Shown: in pieces, positions 31,871 to 41,400 of the stretch
Numbering within the stretch: position 1 is the first letter of the stretch
Layout: every line of letters starts with the position of its first letter
NCBI GenBank assembly: GCA_944324825.1
Contig: CALUXU010000015.1
Span: forward strand, 1 to 43,700
Reading direction: 5' to 3'
DNA from: Candidatus Gastranaerophilales bacterium
GTDB taxonomy: Bacteria > Cyanobacteriota > Vampirovibrionia > Gastranaerophilales > Gastranaerophilaceae
Length of the DNA stretch: 43,700 bases
The notes under the pieces: generated by a model
Databases searched by the model: none
Told to the model about the DNA's origin: nothing
Seen by the model: only the letters and a program-made list of their open reading frames with translations
Made by a program: the position numbers and the translations under genes

Positions 31871-33541
31871 CTATGCTTTAACAAGTTCTTTTACTTCTTT
31901 TCTTTTTACTTTCTTAGTTGCAGTTCTTGGAAGTGGAGTTTTTGAAACAACAATATTAATTGGACGTTTATATGCTGTTAATCTTGTACAAAGTTTTTTA
32001 ACTTCTCCTTTGACAATTGTATTAAGTGTTTCATCGTCATATTGATTAATCAATTCTTCCTTCGGGACAATTACGGCTGCAATATCTTCAGTACCGTCTT
32101 TTGCCCCAAATGTTCTGGAAACCCCGATTACGCATACTTCATCGAAATATTCGCTTGTCTCAAGGACTGATTCAACTTCTTCCGGAAAAACTTTTTTACC
32201 GCCGGATAGTACAATCATGTTTTTAATCCGACCCGTGATATATACGTATCCTTTTTTATTAATCTTTGCAATATCACCGGTGTGGAACCATCCGTCTTTA
32301 TCAATAACGGATGCAGTTAATTCAGGTTGATTGTGGTATCCTTTCATTACAGAAGGGCCTCTGAGTAAAAGTTCTCCTGTTTGTTCGTCAACCATTGCTT
32401 CCATACTCTTAATAGGTTTACCTACTGATTCCAAATCTCTGAATCGACCTGTATTAACGGTCGCGATAGGGCTTGTTTCCGTAAGTCCATATACCTGATA
32501 AATACTTATGCCGACACGTTCAAAGAATTTTGCGGATTCCATATCTAAAGGTGCGCCTCCGGAGATAAAACCTCTGAATTTGCCTCCTGCATATTTGTGT
32601 ATATCTCTGAACATAAATCTTCTGATACAGGTAAACGGTATAAATTTTGCAAGTTTTAATTTTATTTTAAACAAAAATTTGCTTAGTTTTGAAAGGTGTG
32701 TAACTTCGTTTTCAATCGCAGTCTTTAATAATTTGATGAATGCCGGTACTGCAACCATAAACTGAATTTTCTTTTCTTCCATCATTTTCATAATATCTTT
32801 GGGTTTAAGGCTGTGTGTATAATATACTGAAAAACCGAAGTTCAGAAATGTTGAAAATCCTACAGTCATTTCAAATAAATGGTTCATTGGAAGAATTGAT
32901 AAAATTCTTGCTTCTCTAGGGAAAATATCAGCAAATGCGATATCCAAATCTTTTAATTGTGACAAGATATTTCCAAAAGTTGTTTCTACCCCTTTAGGAG
33001 AACCGGTAGTTCCTGAGGTGTATATTATAAATACTGTTGAATGTCTTGAACGATGCACCCATTTACATTCATAGTTATTCGGAATTGTATAAATACTAGG
33101 TAATGTCTGATCATAAGACGGTTCATCCATGACAATAATGTGTTTTAATGACGGAAGCTCTTTTTGCAGCTCGAGTGCTGTATTAACATATTTTTGAGAA
33201 ACCATCATTACTGTCGGGTTACAGTCAGACAATATTGATTTCAGTTCATATTTTGTAAGTTTTATATCAAGAGGGACGGTTATCAAGCCTGCAATAATTG
33301 ATGCAAAAACGCATGTTCCGTATTCCGGTTTTGATTCCGATAGTATCGCAAGTTTTTCACCTTTAGAAATCAGCAGGTCATTTTTTAAGTGTGCGGCAAT
33401 TCTTCTGGACATTAGTCCTAAACCGTTATATGTAAATTCCTTCCAGCCATAAAAAGATTTCATTCCAAGGGCAATTTTGTTTGCATAATCATTAGTTCTG
33501 TCTTCAAGTAAAGACAATACATTACTAGTCCTATCTTTCAT
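31871..33541 (-). CDS. AMP-forming acyl-CoA/acyl-ACP ligase, paralogue 1
   Basis: A 556-aa ANL-superfamily adenylating enzyme, long-chain fatty acid ligase type. Core motifs: P-loop YTSGTTGSPKGVE, YQVYGLTETSP, DGWFHTGDIAKI, GRIKNMIVLSGGKKVFPEE and the C-terminal catalytic Lys region LPRTATKKVKR. No membrane segment. It is closely similar to the next gene upstream over the whole length. A very strong ribosome site (AAGGAGGGGAG) precedes it. It heads an operon with metY-metX-metW. Whether CoA or ACP is the acceptor cannot be seen. Confidence 0.9.
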   Translation of the reverse strand: MKDRTSNVLSLLEDRTNDYANKIALGMKSFYGWKEFTYNGLGLMSRRIAAHLKNDLLISKGEKLAILSESKPEYGTCVFASIIAGLITVPLDIKLTKYELKSILSDCNPTVMMVSQKYVNTALELQKELPSLKHIIVMDEPSYDQTLPSIYTIPNNYECKWVHRSRHSTVFIIYTSGTTGSPKGVETTFGNILSQLKDLDIAFADIFPREARILSILPMNHLFEMTVGFSTFLNFGFSVYYTHSLKPKDIMKMMEEKKIQFMVAVPAFIKLLKTAIENEVTHLSKLSKFLFKIKLKLAKFIPFTCIRRFMFRDIHKYAGGKFRGFISGGAPLDMESAKFFERVGISIYQVYGLTETSPIATVNTGRFRDLESVGKPIKSMEAMVDEQTGELLLRGPSVMKGYHNQPELTASVIDKDGWFHTGDIAKINKKGYVYITGRIKNMIVLSGGKKVFPEEVESVLETSEYFDEVCVIGVSRTFGAKDGTEDIAAVIVPKEELINQYDDETLNTIVKGEVKKLCTRLTAYKRPINIVVSKTPLPRTATKKVKRKEVKELVKA

Positions 33542-33559
33542 CTCCCCTCCTTAAACGAA

Positions 33560-33586
33560 GTTATAATTTGTTAATCCAATTATAAC
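33560..33586 (-). promoter_or_regulatory. Operator-like palindrome over the promoter of the ligase-met operon
   Basis: GTTATAATT (33560-33568) and AATTATAAC (33578-33586) form a perfect 9-bp dyad with a 9-bp centre. On the minus strand the first arm contains TATAAT, a -10 candidate, and the ligase gene's ribosome site follows. This arrangement suits a dimeric repressor. Confidence 0.45.
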
Positions 33587-33632
33587 AGCTATAAGGTAGG
33601 CATGGAATTTTTGTTTACATAAATTTAGATAT

Positions 33633-35306
33633 TTAATTTTTTACAAGTTCTTTAATTTCTTTTCTTTTAAGCTTTCTTGTTGATGTTCTAGGTAATGCAT
33701 CTTTTGATACAATAATATTTACCGGTCTTTTATAAGGAGTTAAATGGGTACAAAGTCTTTTGACCTCATTTTTTACAAGTTTATCAAGAGTTTCATCATC
33801 ATATTTATTGATTAAATCTTCCGTTGGAACAATTATTGCCGCAATATCCTCTGTGCCGTCTTTTGCTCCGAATGTTCTTGAAACACCGATAACACATACT
33901 TCTGCAAAATAATCGCTTTTTTCAAGAACTGATTCAACTTCCTCCGGAAAAACTTTTTTACCGCCGGAGAGAACAATCATATTTTTGATTCTGCCTGTAA
34001 TATAGATATGACCTTTCTTACTTATTTTTGCTATATCTCCGGTATGAAGCCATCCGTCAGAATCAATAACGGAAGCGGTTAATTCCGGTTGATTGTGGTA
34101 CCCTTTCATTATTGCAGGTCCTCTAAGCAGAAGCTCTCCTGTATCTTTATCCGTTTTAGCCTCATAGCTTTTTAAAGGTGTCCCGACAGATGCTAAATCT
34201 CTTATTTTGTCAGTATTTACCGATACAACAGGACTTGTTTCTGATAGACCGTAACCTTGATATACTTCTATACCTATTCTTTCAAAAAATTCACCGACTT
34301 GAACATCTAATGGTGCTCCGCCTGAGATACAGCCAATGAAATTCCCTCCAAATTTAGTATGTATTTTCTTAAACATAAGTTTTTTTATCTTGCGGCAAGG
34401 TATAAATTTTGCTGCCTTAAACATTATATTGAATAACATTTTGGTTGTTTTATTGGAATTTTTTATTTCAGATTCTATGGCGGTTTTTAAAAGTTTTAAA
34501 AATGCAGGTACGACAATCATAAACTGAATTTTTTTATCTCTCATAATGCCCAGAATATCTTTAGGCTTCAGGCTTTGGGTGTAATAAACAGAAAAACCGA
34601 AATTCAAAAACGTAGAGAAGCCGACAGTCATTTCAAAAAGATGATTCATAGGAAGAATTGATAATATTCTGACATCTTTTTGCGGGAGTATTCTGTCAAG
34701 TGCATATTTTAAGTCATCCAGTTGTGAGAGCATATTCCCAAAACTTATTTCAACACCTTTAGGAGCACCGGTTGTTCCTGATGTATAAATTATAAACAAT
34801 GTTGATTTTCTTGAACGATGCCGCCATTTGCAGGTATAGTTATTCGGAAGGGTATAAATACTTGTTAATTCCTGATTATATGACGGTTCATCCATTACTA
34901 TAATATGTTTTAAGGACGGAAGTTCTTTTTGCAGCTCAAGTGCTGTTTCAACATACTGTTGTGAAACCATCATTACTGTCGGTTCACAATCAGATAGTAT
35001 AGAATGCAGTTCGTATTTTGTTAATTTAATATCCAACGGAACTGTTATTAAACCTGCAATAACAGAAGCAAAAACGCAGGCTCCGTATTCAGGCTTTGAT
35101 TCTGATAGTATAGCGAGCCTTTCACCTTTAGCGACTCCTAAATCATTCATAAGGTACGCCGCCAGCTTTCGTGAGGTTAATCCAAGTCCGTTATAAGTAA
35201 ACTCTTTCCAGCCGTAAGATGTCTTAATTCCAAGTGCAATTTTATTTGCATAATCATTTGTTTTATCTTCCAAAAGAGATAAAACGTTACTTTTTCTATC
35301 TTTCAT
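33633..35306 (-). CDS. AMP-forming acyl-CoA/acyl-ACP ligase, paralogue 2
   Basis: A 557-aa adenylating enzyme collinear with the gene at 31871-33541 and identical at most positions by eye. It keeps YTSGTTGAPKGVE, YQGYGLSETSP, DGWLHTGDIAKI, GRIKNMIVLSGGKK and a C-terminal Lys region (LPRTSTRKLKR). Differences concentrate in the middle, in the segment that lines the acyl pocket in this family, and in basic residues near 290-310. It has its own promoter (extended -10 at 35332-35340) and ribosome site (GGAGGAAGT). Tandem duplication is the simplest origin. Confidence 0.9.
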   Translation of the reverse strand: MKDRKSNVLSLLEDKTNDYANKIALGIKTSYGWKEFTYNGLGLTSRKLAAYLMNDLGVAKGERLAILSESKPEYGACVFASVIAGLITVPLDIKLTKYELHSILSDCEPTVMMVSQQYVETALELQKELPSLKHIIVMDEPSYNQELTSIYTLPNNYTCKWRHRSRKSTLFIIYTSGTTGAPKGVEISFGNMLSQLDDLKYALDRILPQKDVRILSILPMNHLFEMTVGFSTFLNFGFSVYYTQSLKPKDILGIMRDKKIQFMIVVPAFLKLLKTAIESEIKNSNKTTKMLFNIMFKAAKFIPCRKIKKLMFKKIHTKFGGNFIGCISGGAPLDVQVGEFFERIGIEVYQGYGLSETSPVVSVNTDKIRDLASVGTPLKSYEAKTDKDTGELLLRGPAIMKGYHNQPELTASVIDSDGWLHTGDIAKISKKGHIYITGRIKNMIVLSGGKKVFPEEVESVLEKSDYFAEVCVIGVSRTFGAKDGTEDIAAIIVPTEDLINKYDDETLDKLVKNEVKRLCTHLTPYKRPVNIIVSKDALPRTSTRKLKRKEIKELVKN

Positions 35307-35331
35307 ACTTCCTCCAGAACACCATGCCGAT

Positions 35332-35340
35332 ATTATACCA
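35332..35340 (-). promoter_or_regulatory. Extended -10 promoter of ligase paralogue 2
   Basis: On the minus strand TG-G-TATAAT, 25 nt before the ATG, with GGAGGAAGT between. No good -35 at 17 bp. Divergent from the hom promoter. Confidence 0.5.
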
Positions 35341-35353
35341 AATTTTTTAATTA

Positions 35354-35383
35354 TTGCCTATACCCTATTTTTTATAGTATGAT
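35354..35383 (+). promoter_or_regulatory. Promoter of the hom-thrC operon
   Basis: TTGCCT (35354-35359), 18 bp, TATGAT (35378-35383). GAGGG lies 6 nt before the hom ATG. Confidence 0.5.
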
Positions 35384-35413
35384 TATAAATATTAATTTAT
35401 TTGAGGGTTATAT

Positions 35414-36670
35414 ATGAAGAAAATAAAAATTGGTATGTTAGGTTTGGGAACAGTCGGTTCCGGGGTTTATAAAACTTTAAAGAGATTTGATAATGTAGAA
35501 ATAGTCAAAATTTCCGTGAAAAATATTGATAAACCGAGAAATATTGAAGGACTTGATTCAAATATCTTAACAACCGATGTTTATTCAATCATAAATGATC
35601 CGGAAATTGATATATTTGTAGAAGTAATAGGCGGCGTAAATCCGGCATGGGAATATATCTCTGCAGCAATAAAAGCCGGAAAACATATTGTAACCGCTAA
35701 TAAAGAGCTTCTGGCTAAAAAAGGGAAAGAGTTGTTTGAGCTTGCGGAAGAACACAACAGGGTTGTTTTATATGAAGCTGCTATCGCAGGTGGAATTCCT
35801 TTAATTATGCCGTTAAAAACAATACTTGCAGGGAATGATATTACTAAAATAGAAGCAATTTTAAACGGTACAACAAATTATATTTTAACCAAAATGGATG
35901 CTGAAGGTGCTTCTTATGATGCAGTATTGAAAGAAGCTCAAGAATTAGGTTATGCGGAAACTGACCCAACAGGTGATGTTGAAGGGTTTGATGCAATGTA
36001 TAAAATTACAACTCTTTCAACAATCGCATTCGGACAAAGAGTTGATGTTAATAATGTTTATAGAGAAGGTATCTCAAAAGTTCGCGCAGAAGATATGAAG
36101 GCTGCAAATGAACTCGGGTATAAAATAAAACTGGTTGCAATCGGAAGAATTTGTGAAGACGGAAGAATTGATGTCAGGGTTCACCCGACACTTGTTCCTA
36201 AAAAGGCGACTTTGGCACATATTAATTATGTTACAAATGCTGTTGGTATGAGCGGGTATCCGATAGGAGATATTGTTCTTTCAGGTCCCGGAGCAGGTGA
36301 ATTTCCGACTGCAAGTTCTGTTATAGGTGATATTTTAAATATCGCAGCGGAAATAGAAACAACCGATTATCCGCTTCCAATGATGAGATGCAAACATTCT
36401 GATGATGCGAATATGGTTCCGATATCAGAAACGTACAATAAGTATTATATTTCAATAACTGCACCTAATAATACCGGTGTAATCGGAAAAATCGGTACAG
36501 TTTGCGGGAATAAAAATATAAGTTTATCAAGTATCTTGCAAAAAGGTGTATCCGAAAATAATACTGCGGATATTACCGTTATTACGGAAATTTGCCGTGA
36601 GGCTGATATTCAGGCTGCAATTTCCGAATTGAAGGATTGTAAGATTAACAGTTTGATAAGAGTAATGTAA
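35414..36670 (+). CDS. hom: Homoserine dehydrogenase
   Basis: A 418-aa NAD(P)-dependent enzyme making homoserine from aspartate semialdehyde, the branch point to threonine and methionine. N-terminal Rossmann motif GLGTVGSGV, then VTANKELLA, the catalytic region EAAIAGGIPLI, LNGTTNYIL and the GYAETDPTGDVEG segment. A C-terminal ACT domain (about 345-418) suggests feedback control by threonine. First gene of the plus-strand operon. Confidence 0.96.
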   Translation: MKKIKIGMLGLGTVGSGVYKTLKRFDNVEIVKISVKNIDKPRNIEGLDSNILTTDVYSIINDPEIDIFVEVIGGVNPAWEYISAAIKAGKHIVTANKELLAKKGKELFELAEEHNRVVLYEAAIAGGIPLIMPLKTILAGNDITKIEAILNGTTNYILTKMDAEGASYDAVLKEAQELGYAETDPTGDVEGFDAMYKITTLSTIAFGQRVDVNNVYREGISKVRAEDMKAANELGYKIKLVAIGRICEDGRIDVRVHPTLVPKKATLAHINYVTNAVGMSGYPIGDIVLSGPGAGEFPTASSVIGDILNIAAEIETTDYPLPMMRCKHSDDANMVPISETYNKYYISITAPNNTGVIGKIGTVCGNKNISLSSILQKGVSENNTADITVITEICREADIQAAISELKDCKINSLIRVM

Positions 36671-36683
36671 AGCGAGGGAAATT

Positions 36684-37742
36684 ATGTATTACAAAGGTTT
36701 GATTAACAGATATAGAGAATATTTACCGGTTTCGGATACAACTCCTGTTGTAACTTTGAACGAGGGTAATACACCTTTGATAAAGGCAGATAACCTTGCA
36801 AAAAAGATTGGTCTTGATGCAAATATTTATTTAAAATTTGACGGTTGCAATCCGACAGGAAGCTTCAAAGACCGTGGTATGACAATGGCTGTTACCAAGG
36901 CAAAGGAGGCAGGTTCTCATGCAATTATTTGTGCTTCAACCGGTAACACATCAGCCTCTGCTGCAGCTTACGGTGCCAAGGCAGGATTGAGAACGCTTGT
37001 TTTGATTCCTGACGGCTATATTGCCTTAGGAAAACTTTCTCAAGCGATGATGTACGGTGCTGAGATTATTGCTATACAAGGGAATTTTGACAGAGCTTTA
37101 GAGCTAGTAAGAGAAATATCAGAAAAATATCCGATTACTCTTGTTAATTCTGTTAACCCATATAGAATAGAAGGACAAAAAACAGCGGCATTTGAGATAT
37201 GTGACGCGCTCGGTAAGGCTCCTGAATATCATTTTATACCAGTTGGTAATGCAGGAAATATAACGGCTTACTGGAAGGGATATACAGAGTTCCATAAACT
37301 TGGTAAAATAAAAGCTCTTCCTCAGATGATGGGTTATGAAGCAGAAGGTGCGGCTGCAATTGTTAAAAACCAACGAATTATGAATCCTGAAACACTTGCA
37401 ACTGCAATAAGAATAGGTAATCCTGCAAGCTGGGATAAAGCAGTTGCTGCTCGTGATGAAAGTAAAGGTTTAATCGGCTGCGTAACTGATGAAAAAATAG
37501 TTGAGGCTTATAAACTTATAGCTTCTTGTGAAGGTATTTTTGCAGAGCCTGCTAGTGCAGCATCTGTTGCCGGATTAATTCAGGCGCATCATAGAGGGCT
37601 TGTTAAAGAAGGTGCGGATATTGTCTGTGTTCTAACAGGTAATGGATTGAAAGATCCTGATAATGCTATCAAGTTTGGAAATGCGGAAGTTCAAAAAACT
37701 TCTGACAGTATGGAAGATGTATTGAGGTTAATTGGTGTTTAA
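36684..37742 (+). CDS. thrC: Threonine synthase
   Basis: A 352-aa PLP enzyme converting phosphohomoserine to threonine. The PLP lysine is in PTGSFKDRGMT (about 60), followed by CASTGNTSASAAAYGA and the phosphate-binding PVGNAGNITAYW loop. It lacks the long N-terminal extension of plant and class I types. thrB (homoserine kinase) is not next to it. The stop overlaps the next start by one base (TAATG). Confidence 0.96.
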   Translation: MYYKGLINRYREYLPVSDTTPVVTLNEGNTPLIKADNLAKKIGLDANIYLKFDGCNPTGSFKDRGMTMAVTKAKEAGSHAIICASTGNTSASAAAYGAKAGLRTLVLIPDGYIALGKLSQAMMYGAEIIAIQGNFDRALELVREISEKYPITLVNSVNPYRIEGQKTAAFEICDALGKAPEYHFIPVGNAGNITAYWKGYTEFHKLGKIKALPQMMGYEAEGAAAIVKNQRIMNPETLATAIRIGNPASWDKAVAARDESKGLIGCVTDEKIVEAYKLIASCEGIFAEPASAASVAGLIQAHHRGLVKEGADIVCVLTGNGLKDPDNAIKFGNAEVQKTSDSMEDVLRLIGV

Positions 37743-38368
37743 TGGCATCAAATTTTGACTTTTTAAAATCTACTGACAGAAAACTTTTTACTATGATAGG
37801 AACTGCTGAGCAGTTATATCGTGATGAGTATTTTGATCAGTGTATAGTTCAGACCAGAAAATTTGCAGAATCAATATGCAAAAAGATTTTAGGTCCGCGC
37901 AAGGGTGAGTCAAAAACGTTTGATGATATGCTTGCAACTCTGTGTGATATTTCAACTGGTTCTGAGCAGGAAAAAGAGGTTATAGAGGACTTGTATTTTA
38001 TTAAACGTGAAGGTAACAAGTCTGCCCATACATCGGAACAAAGGCTTCCTGCATCAACTGCGTTGGAATGTTTGCAGAGAGCTTTTGAAATATCAATTAA
38101 TTATGCGTTTGCAAAAACTCCAAGTAAAACAAAGCTTTTAAAGCTGGAGTTTGATACGGAGCTTCTAATAACCGGAGAAAAAACTAAAAAAACTCTTAAA
38201 CAAAAGTATCTGGAGGCAAAATCAAAGTATTATTATGATGACGATAATAATATTACAGAAGTTGTATCTACAAAATCCAGACATAAAAAAAAGAATATAA
38301 ATCTTACCGGAACATTTGTATTTTGTTTGATAATTATAATTTATGTGTTGTGTTTAATATTTGGTTAG
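37742..38368 (+). CDS. DUF4145-like protein with C-terminal membrane anchor
   Basis: A 208-aa protein. Residues 15-125 form a helical domain like DUF4145: an aromatic-rich helix (RDEYFDQCIVQTRKFAESI), then LYFIKREGNKSAHT near 95. That domain often occurs in defence or restriction proteins but its role is unclear. A basic linker precedes one C-terminal transmembrane helix (TFVFCLIIIIYVLCLIF), so it is tail-anchored with the domain in the cytoplasm. It is translationally coupled to thrC, an odd partner; a strong terminator follows. Confidence 0.7.
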   Translation: MASNFDFLKSTDRKLFTMIGTAEQLYRDEYFDQCIVQTRKFAESICKKILGPRKGESKTFDDMLATLCDISTGSEQEKEVIEDLYFIKREGNKSAHTSEQRLPASTALECLQRAFEISINYAFAKTPSKTKLLKLEFDTELLITGEKTKKTLKQKYLEAKSKYYYDDDNNITEVVSTKSRHKKKNINLTGTFVFCLIIIIYVLCLIFG

Positions 38369-38380
38369 TTATCTATATTT

Positions 38381-38423
38381 AATAAAGAAGCCCGGAAGTA
38401 AATTCCGGGCTTCTTTATTTTTT
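38381..38423. terminator. Strong terminator between convergent units
   Basis: A perfect 17-bp stem (38381-38397 with 38403-38419; core GAAGCCCGGAA) with a 5-nt loop, followed on the plus strand by T6. On the minus strand the tail is AT-rich with fewer T, so it should act best for the hom operon and partly for the adhesin gene. Confidence 0.9.
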
Positions 38424-38438
38424 CCTATAATATACCGC

Positions 38439-41400
38439 TTATGGATTAACATCGAATCGGTCTGCGATATTAAGAGTATCTAAGTGTTGTTCAAGTGCTC
38501 TGTATACACTGTCACCGATGTTCATAAGGTATTTTCCGCCTCTTCTGCCTTCGTGTGCTGCGAATGCGATTGGAGCGAAGTCTGAACCGATTCTAACATC
38601 AACACCTTTGTCTCTTAAGTAGTTCATAAGCTTAACAGCATCTTGGTCAAGTGTTCCGCCGCCGAAGCCGTCACCGCCTCCGCCGATAGTTCCACCGCCA
38701 GGGTTGTCACCGCCGCCACCAGGATTTACTGGTGAGTATGGATAGAATATTACTTGATTTACATTAGTAGCACTATCAGTAATTATTTGCTTAAATGGAT
38801 CTAATTCTTGACCATTGATTGTTGTGTTTAATCTATGAATGTATACTGAATCACCATCAGAGAATGCTGTTGAATCGATATCTGATTCGATGATGTGACC
38901 GATTTCAAAGTTATTGAACTCTATGTGACCGGTATCAACGTTTCTTGCTTCAATCCATTGAGCATTGTTAACAGTGATATTATCAGCAGTTGTTTTATCT
39001 CCGTTGAGAGCAACGAAACCGTGTTCTCTTGATGCAGAGATTGTTAAATCTCCGTTTATATCGTTTACTCCGGTAAATGTAACATCATCACCTGATGTCA
39101 TATTTACGTTACCGTTGTAGTTAGAGTTGTTAGAAGTGATATTTGCTGCATCTAAACCGATGTTTGGAGCATTCAGTTTAGAATTGTCAGTCAAGTTATC
39201 AACTGTCATATTCCCGTCAGTTTTAATGTTAACTGCGTGACCACCAGTTAATTCAAAGTTTGAATTATTGTTGATAGTCATATCACCAGTTGTTTCTAAG
39301 TTAACATCGTGTCCAGCATCAGCATCAATGAATGCTGCGTTAGAATGTTTGATATTAACATCATTGTTAGCTTCAGCGTTGAGATTACCTGTAACGTTAG
39401 TATTTGTAATATTTACGTTAGCTTTGTTTGTTTTACCGTTAGCTTTTACATTAGCGTCACCGCCGATTGTACTGCCGTTTACGGTAACTGCTCCGCCAAC
39501 AGCTGATTCTAAGTTTGCATCACCTTGAGAAGTTGATTTATTAAATCTTACATTGTATTTAGCTTTTGCATCAACTGAACCTACTTGAGAAGATGTGATA
39601 CCAACTTCGCTTTGTAATGATTCAGCAGTTAATTTGTTGCCGACAGTAGAGTTTAATACTCCAACTTTTCCGTGAGCTTTAGCGTTTAAGTTTTCAGTAA
39701 TTGTAGAGTCTACAAAGTTTAGACTTCCTTTATTTGATGAATCAAAATTAGCATTTTTAGATGAAACTTTGATATCACCTAAGTAAAGTGAGTTTGTAGA
39801 ATTTACATTACCATTTTTAGCAGTAAAGTGATTTCTGCTAGTTCCTGTTGTTTCAGTATCTTTAACATTGATATTAGCTTTGTGAGATGTAGCATTAACA
39901 TTTCTAACTTTTGCATTAGTAATATTAACGTCACCGGTATTAGCTTTTATTTTTAATTCACTATCAGATGTTGAATTATAGAATCTAGCACCTGTTTCAC
40001 CGTACATATCAGTAGATCCTACTTTCGATTCTCCGATAGCTGCTTCATTCTTTGATGATTTAACAGTTGCTTTACCATTTACGGTTGAAGCGTAGATTGA
40101 AGCTTTTCCTTCTTCTGCATTTACATTAGCGTTTCCTGTAATATTTGAACCGCTGATAGCTGCAGATCCTTTAGCGTTAAGGTTGGCATTACCGTTAACT
40201 GTTGCATTGCTCATTGATGAGTTTCCGTTAGTAGAATTCATATTAGCATCGCCGTTAACAGTTGTGTTGTATAATCTGTTGTTAAATTTAGAATTTATTT
40301 CAGCAGATCCAACTTGAGAAGTTTGACCTTCAGAAGCCCCGATAGCAGCTTCATAGTTGTCAGAAGTAACAGTAGCTTTACCATCTACTGTAGAGTTCCA
40401 AACTTGAGCTTTACCATCTTGTGCGTGAACGTTAGCATCACCTGTTACAGTTGAACCGTTGATTGCTGCGTTACCTTTAGCATTTACTTCTGCACTACCG
40501 TTAACAGTTGCGTTGCTCATTGTTGAATGACCGTTAGTAGAAGTCATTTTTGCATCGCCGTTAACGACTGTATTGTATAATCTGTTGTTATATTTAGAAT
40601 TGATTTCAGCAGATCCGACTTGTGAAGTTTTTCCTTCAGAAGCTCCGATAGCAGCTTCAAAGTTGTCGGATGTAACAGTTGCTTTACCGCCTACGATAGA
40701 GTTCCAAATGGAAGCTTTACCGTTTGTAGCGTGAACTGTTGCATCTTTATCAACAGTTGAACCGTTGATTGCTGCGTTACCTTTGGCATTTACATCTGCG
40801 CTACCTTTAACAGTTGAATTGTTAATTGTAGCGTTTCCATCAGTTGATGTCATATTAACATCACCGTTAGAAGTTGAATTATTAAATGAGTTGTTCCATT
40901 TAGATGTTAAATCTGCAGAACCAACATTTGAATTGTTAACAGCTACTTCATAAGCATTTGATTTACCTGTGAATTTGCCGCCAACTTTAGAGTTGTTTAA
41001 TGCAACTTTTCCGTCAGTTGTTGCTTTTAAAGCATTAGTAACGTTTGAATTATTAAAGTTTAAGTGGCTGTTAGAATTAAATGTACCGTTAACCGCATTA
41101 ACAGTGATTGTACCACCGTAATTTGTATTATCAGAAGTTACATCTCCGTTTTTAGCATTAAGGTTAGCATTGTTCTTAACATTTGTATCCCAAATTTTAA
41201 CGTTACCGTTAGTTGATGTAGCATTTAATGTTCCGATTTCATTCTTCGCATTAGGTTCTGCATCAATTTTGATATCGCCGTGGTTTGTAGTTGCATTTAA
41301 TGTTTCAATATTTGATCTGTAAACGTTTACTTCACCGTAACCTTTGTTAGAGGCTGTAACGTTTTTGATTGTAGAACCGGAAACTTGTATCTTTCCGCCT

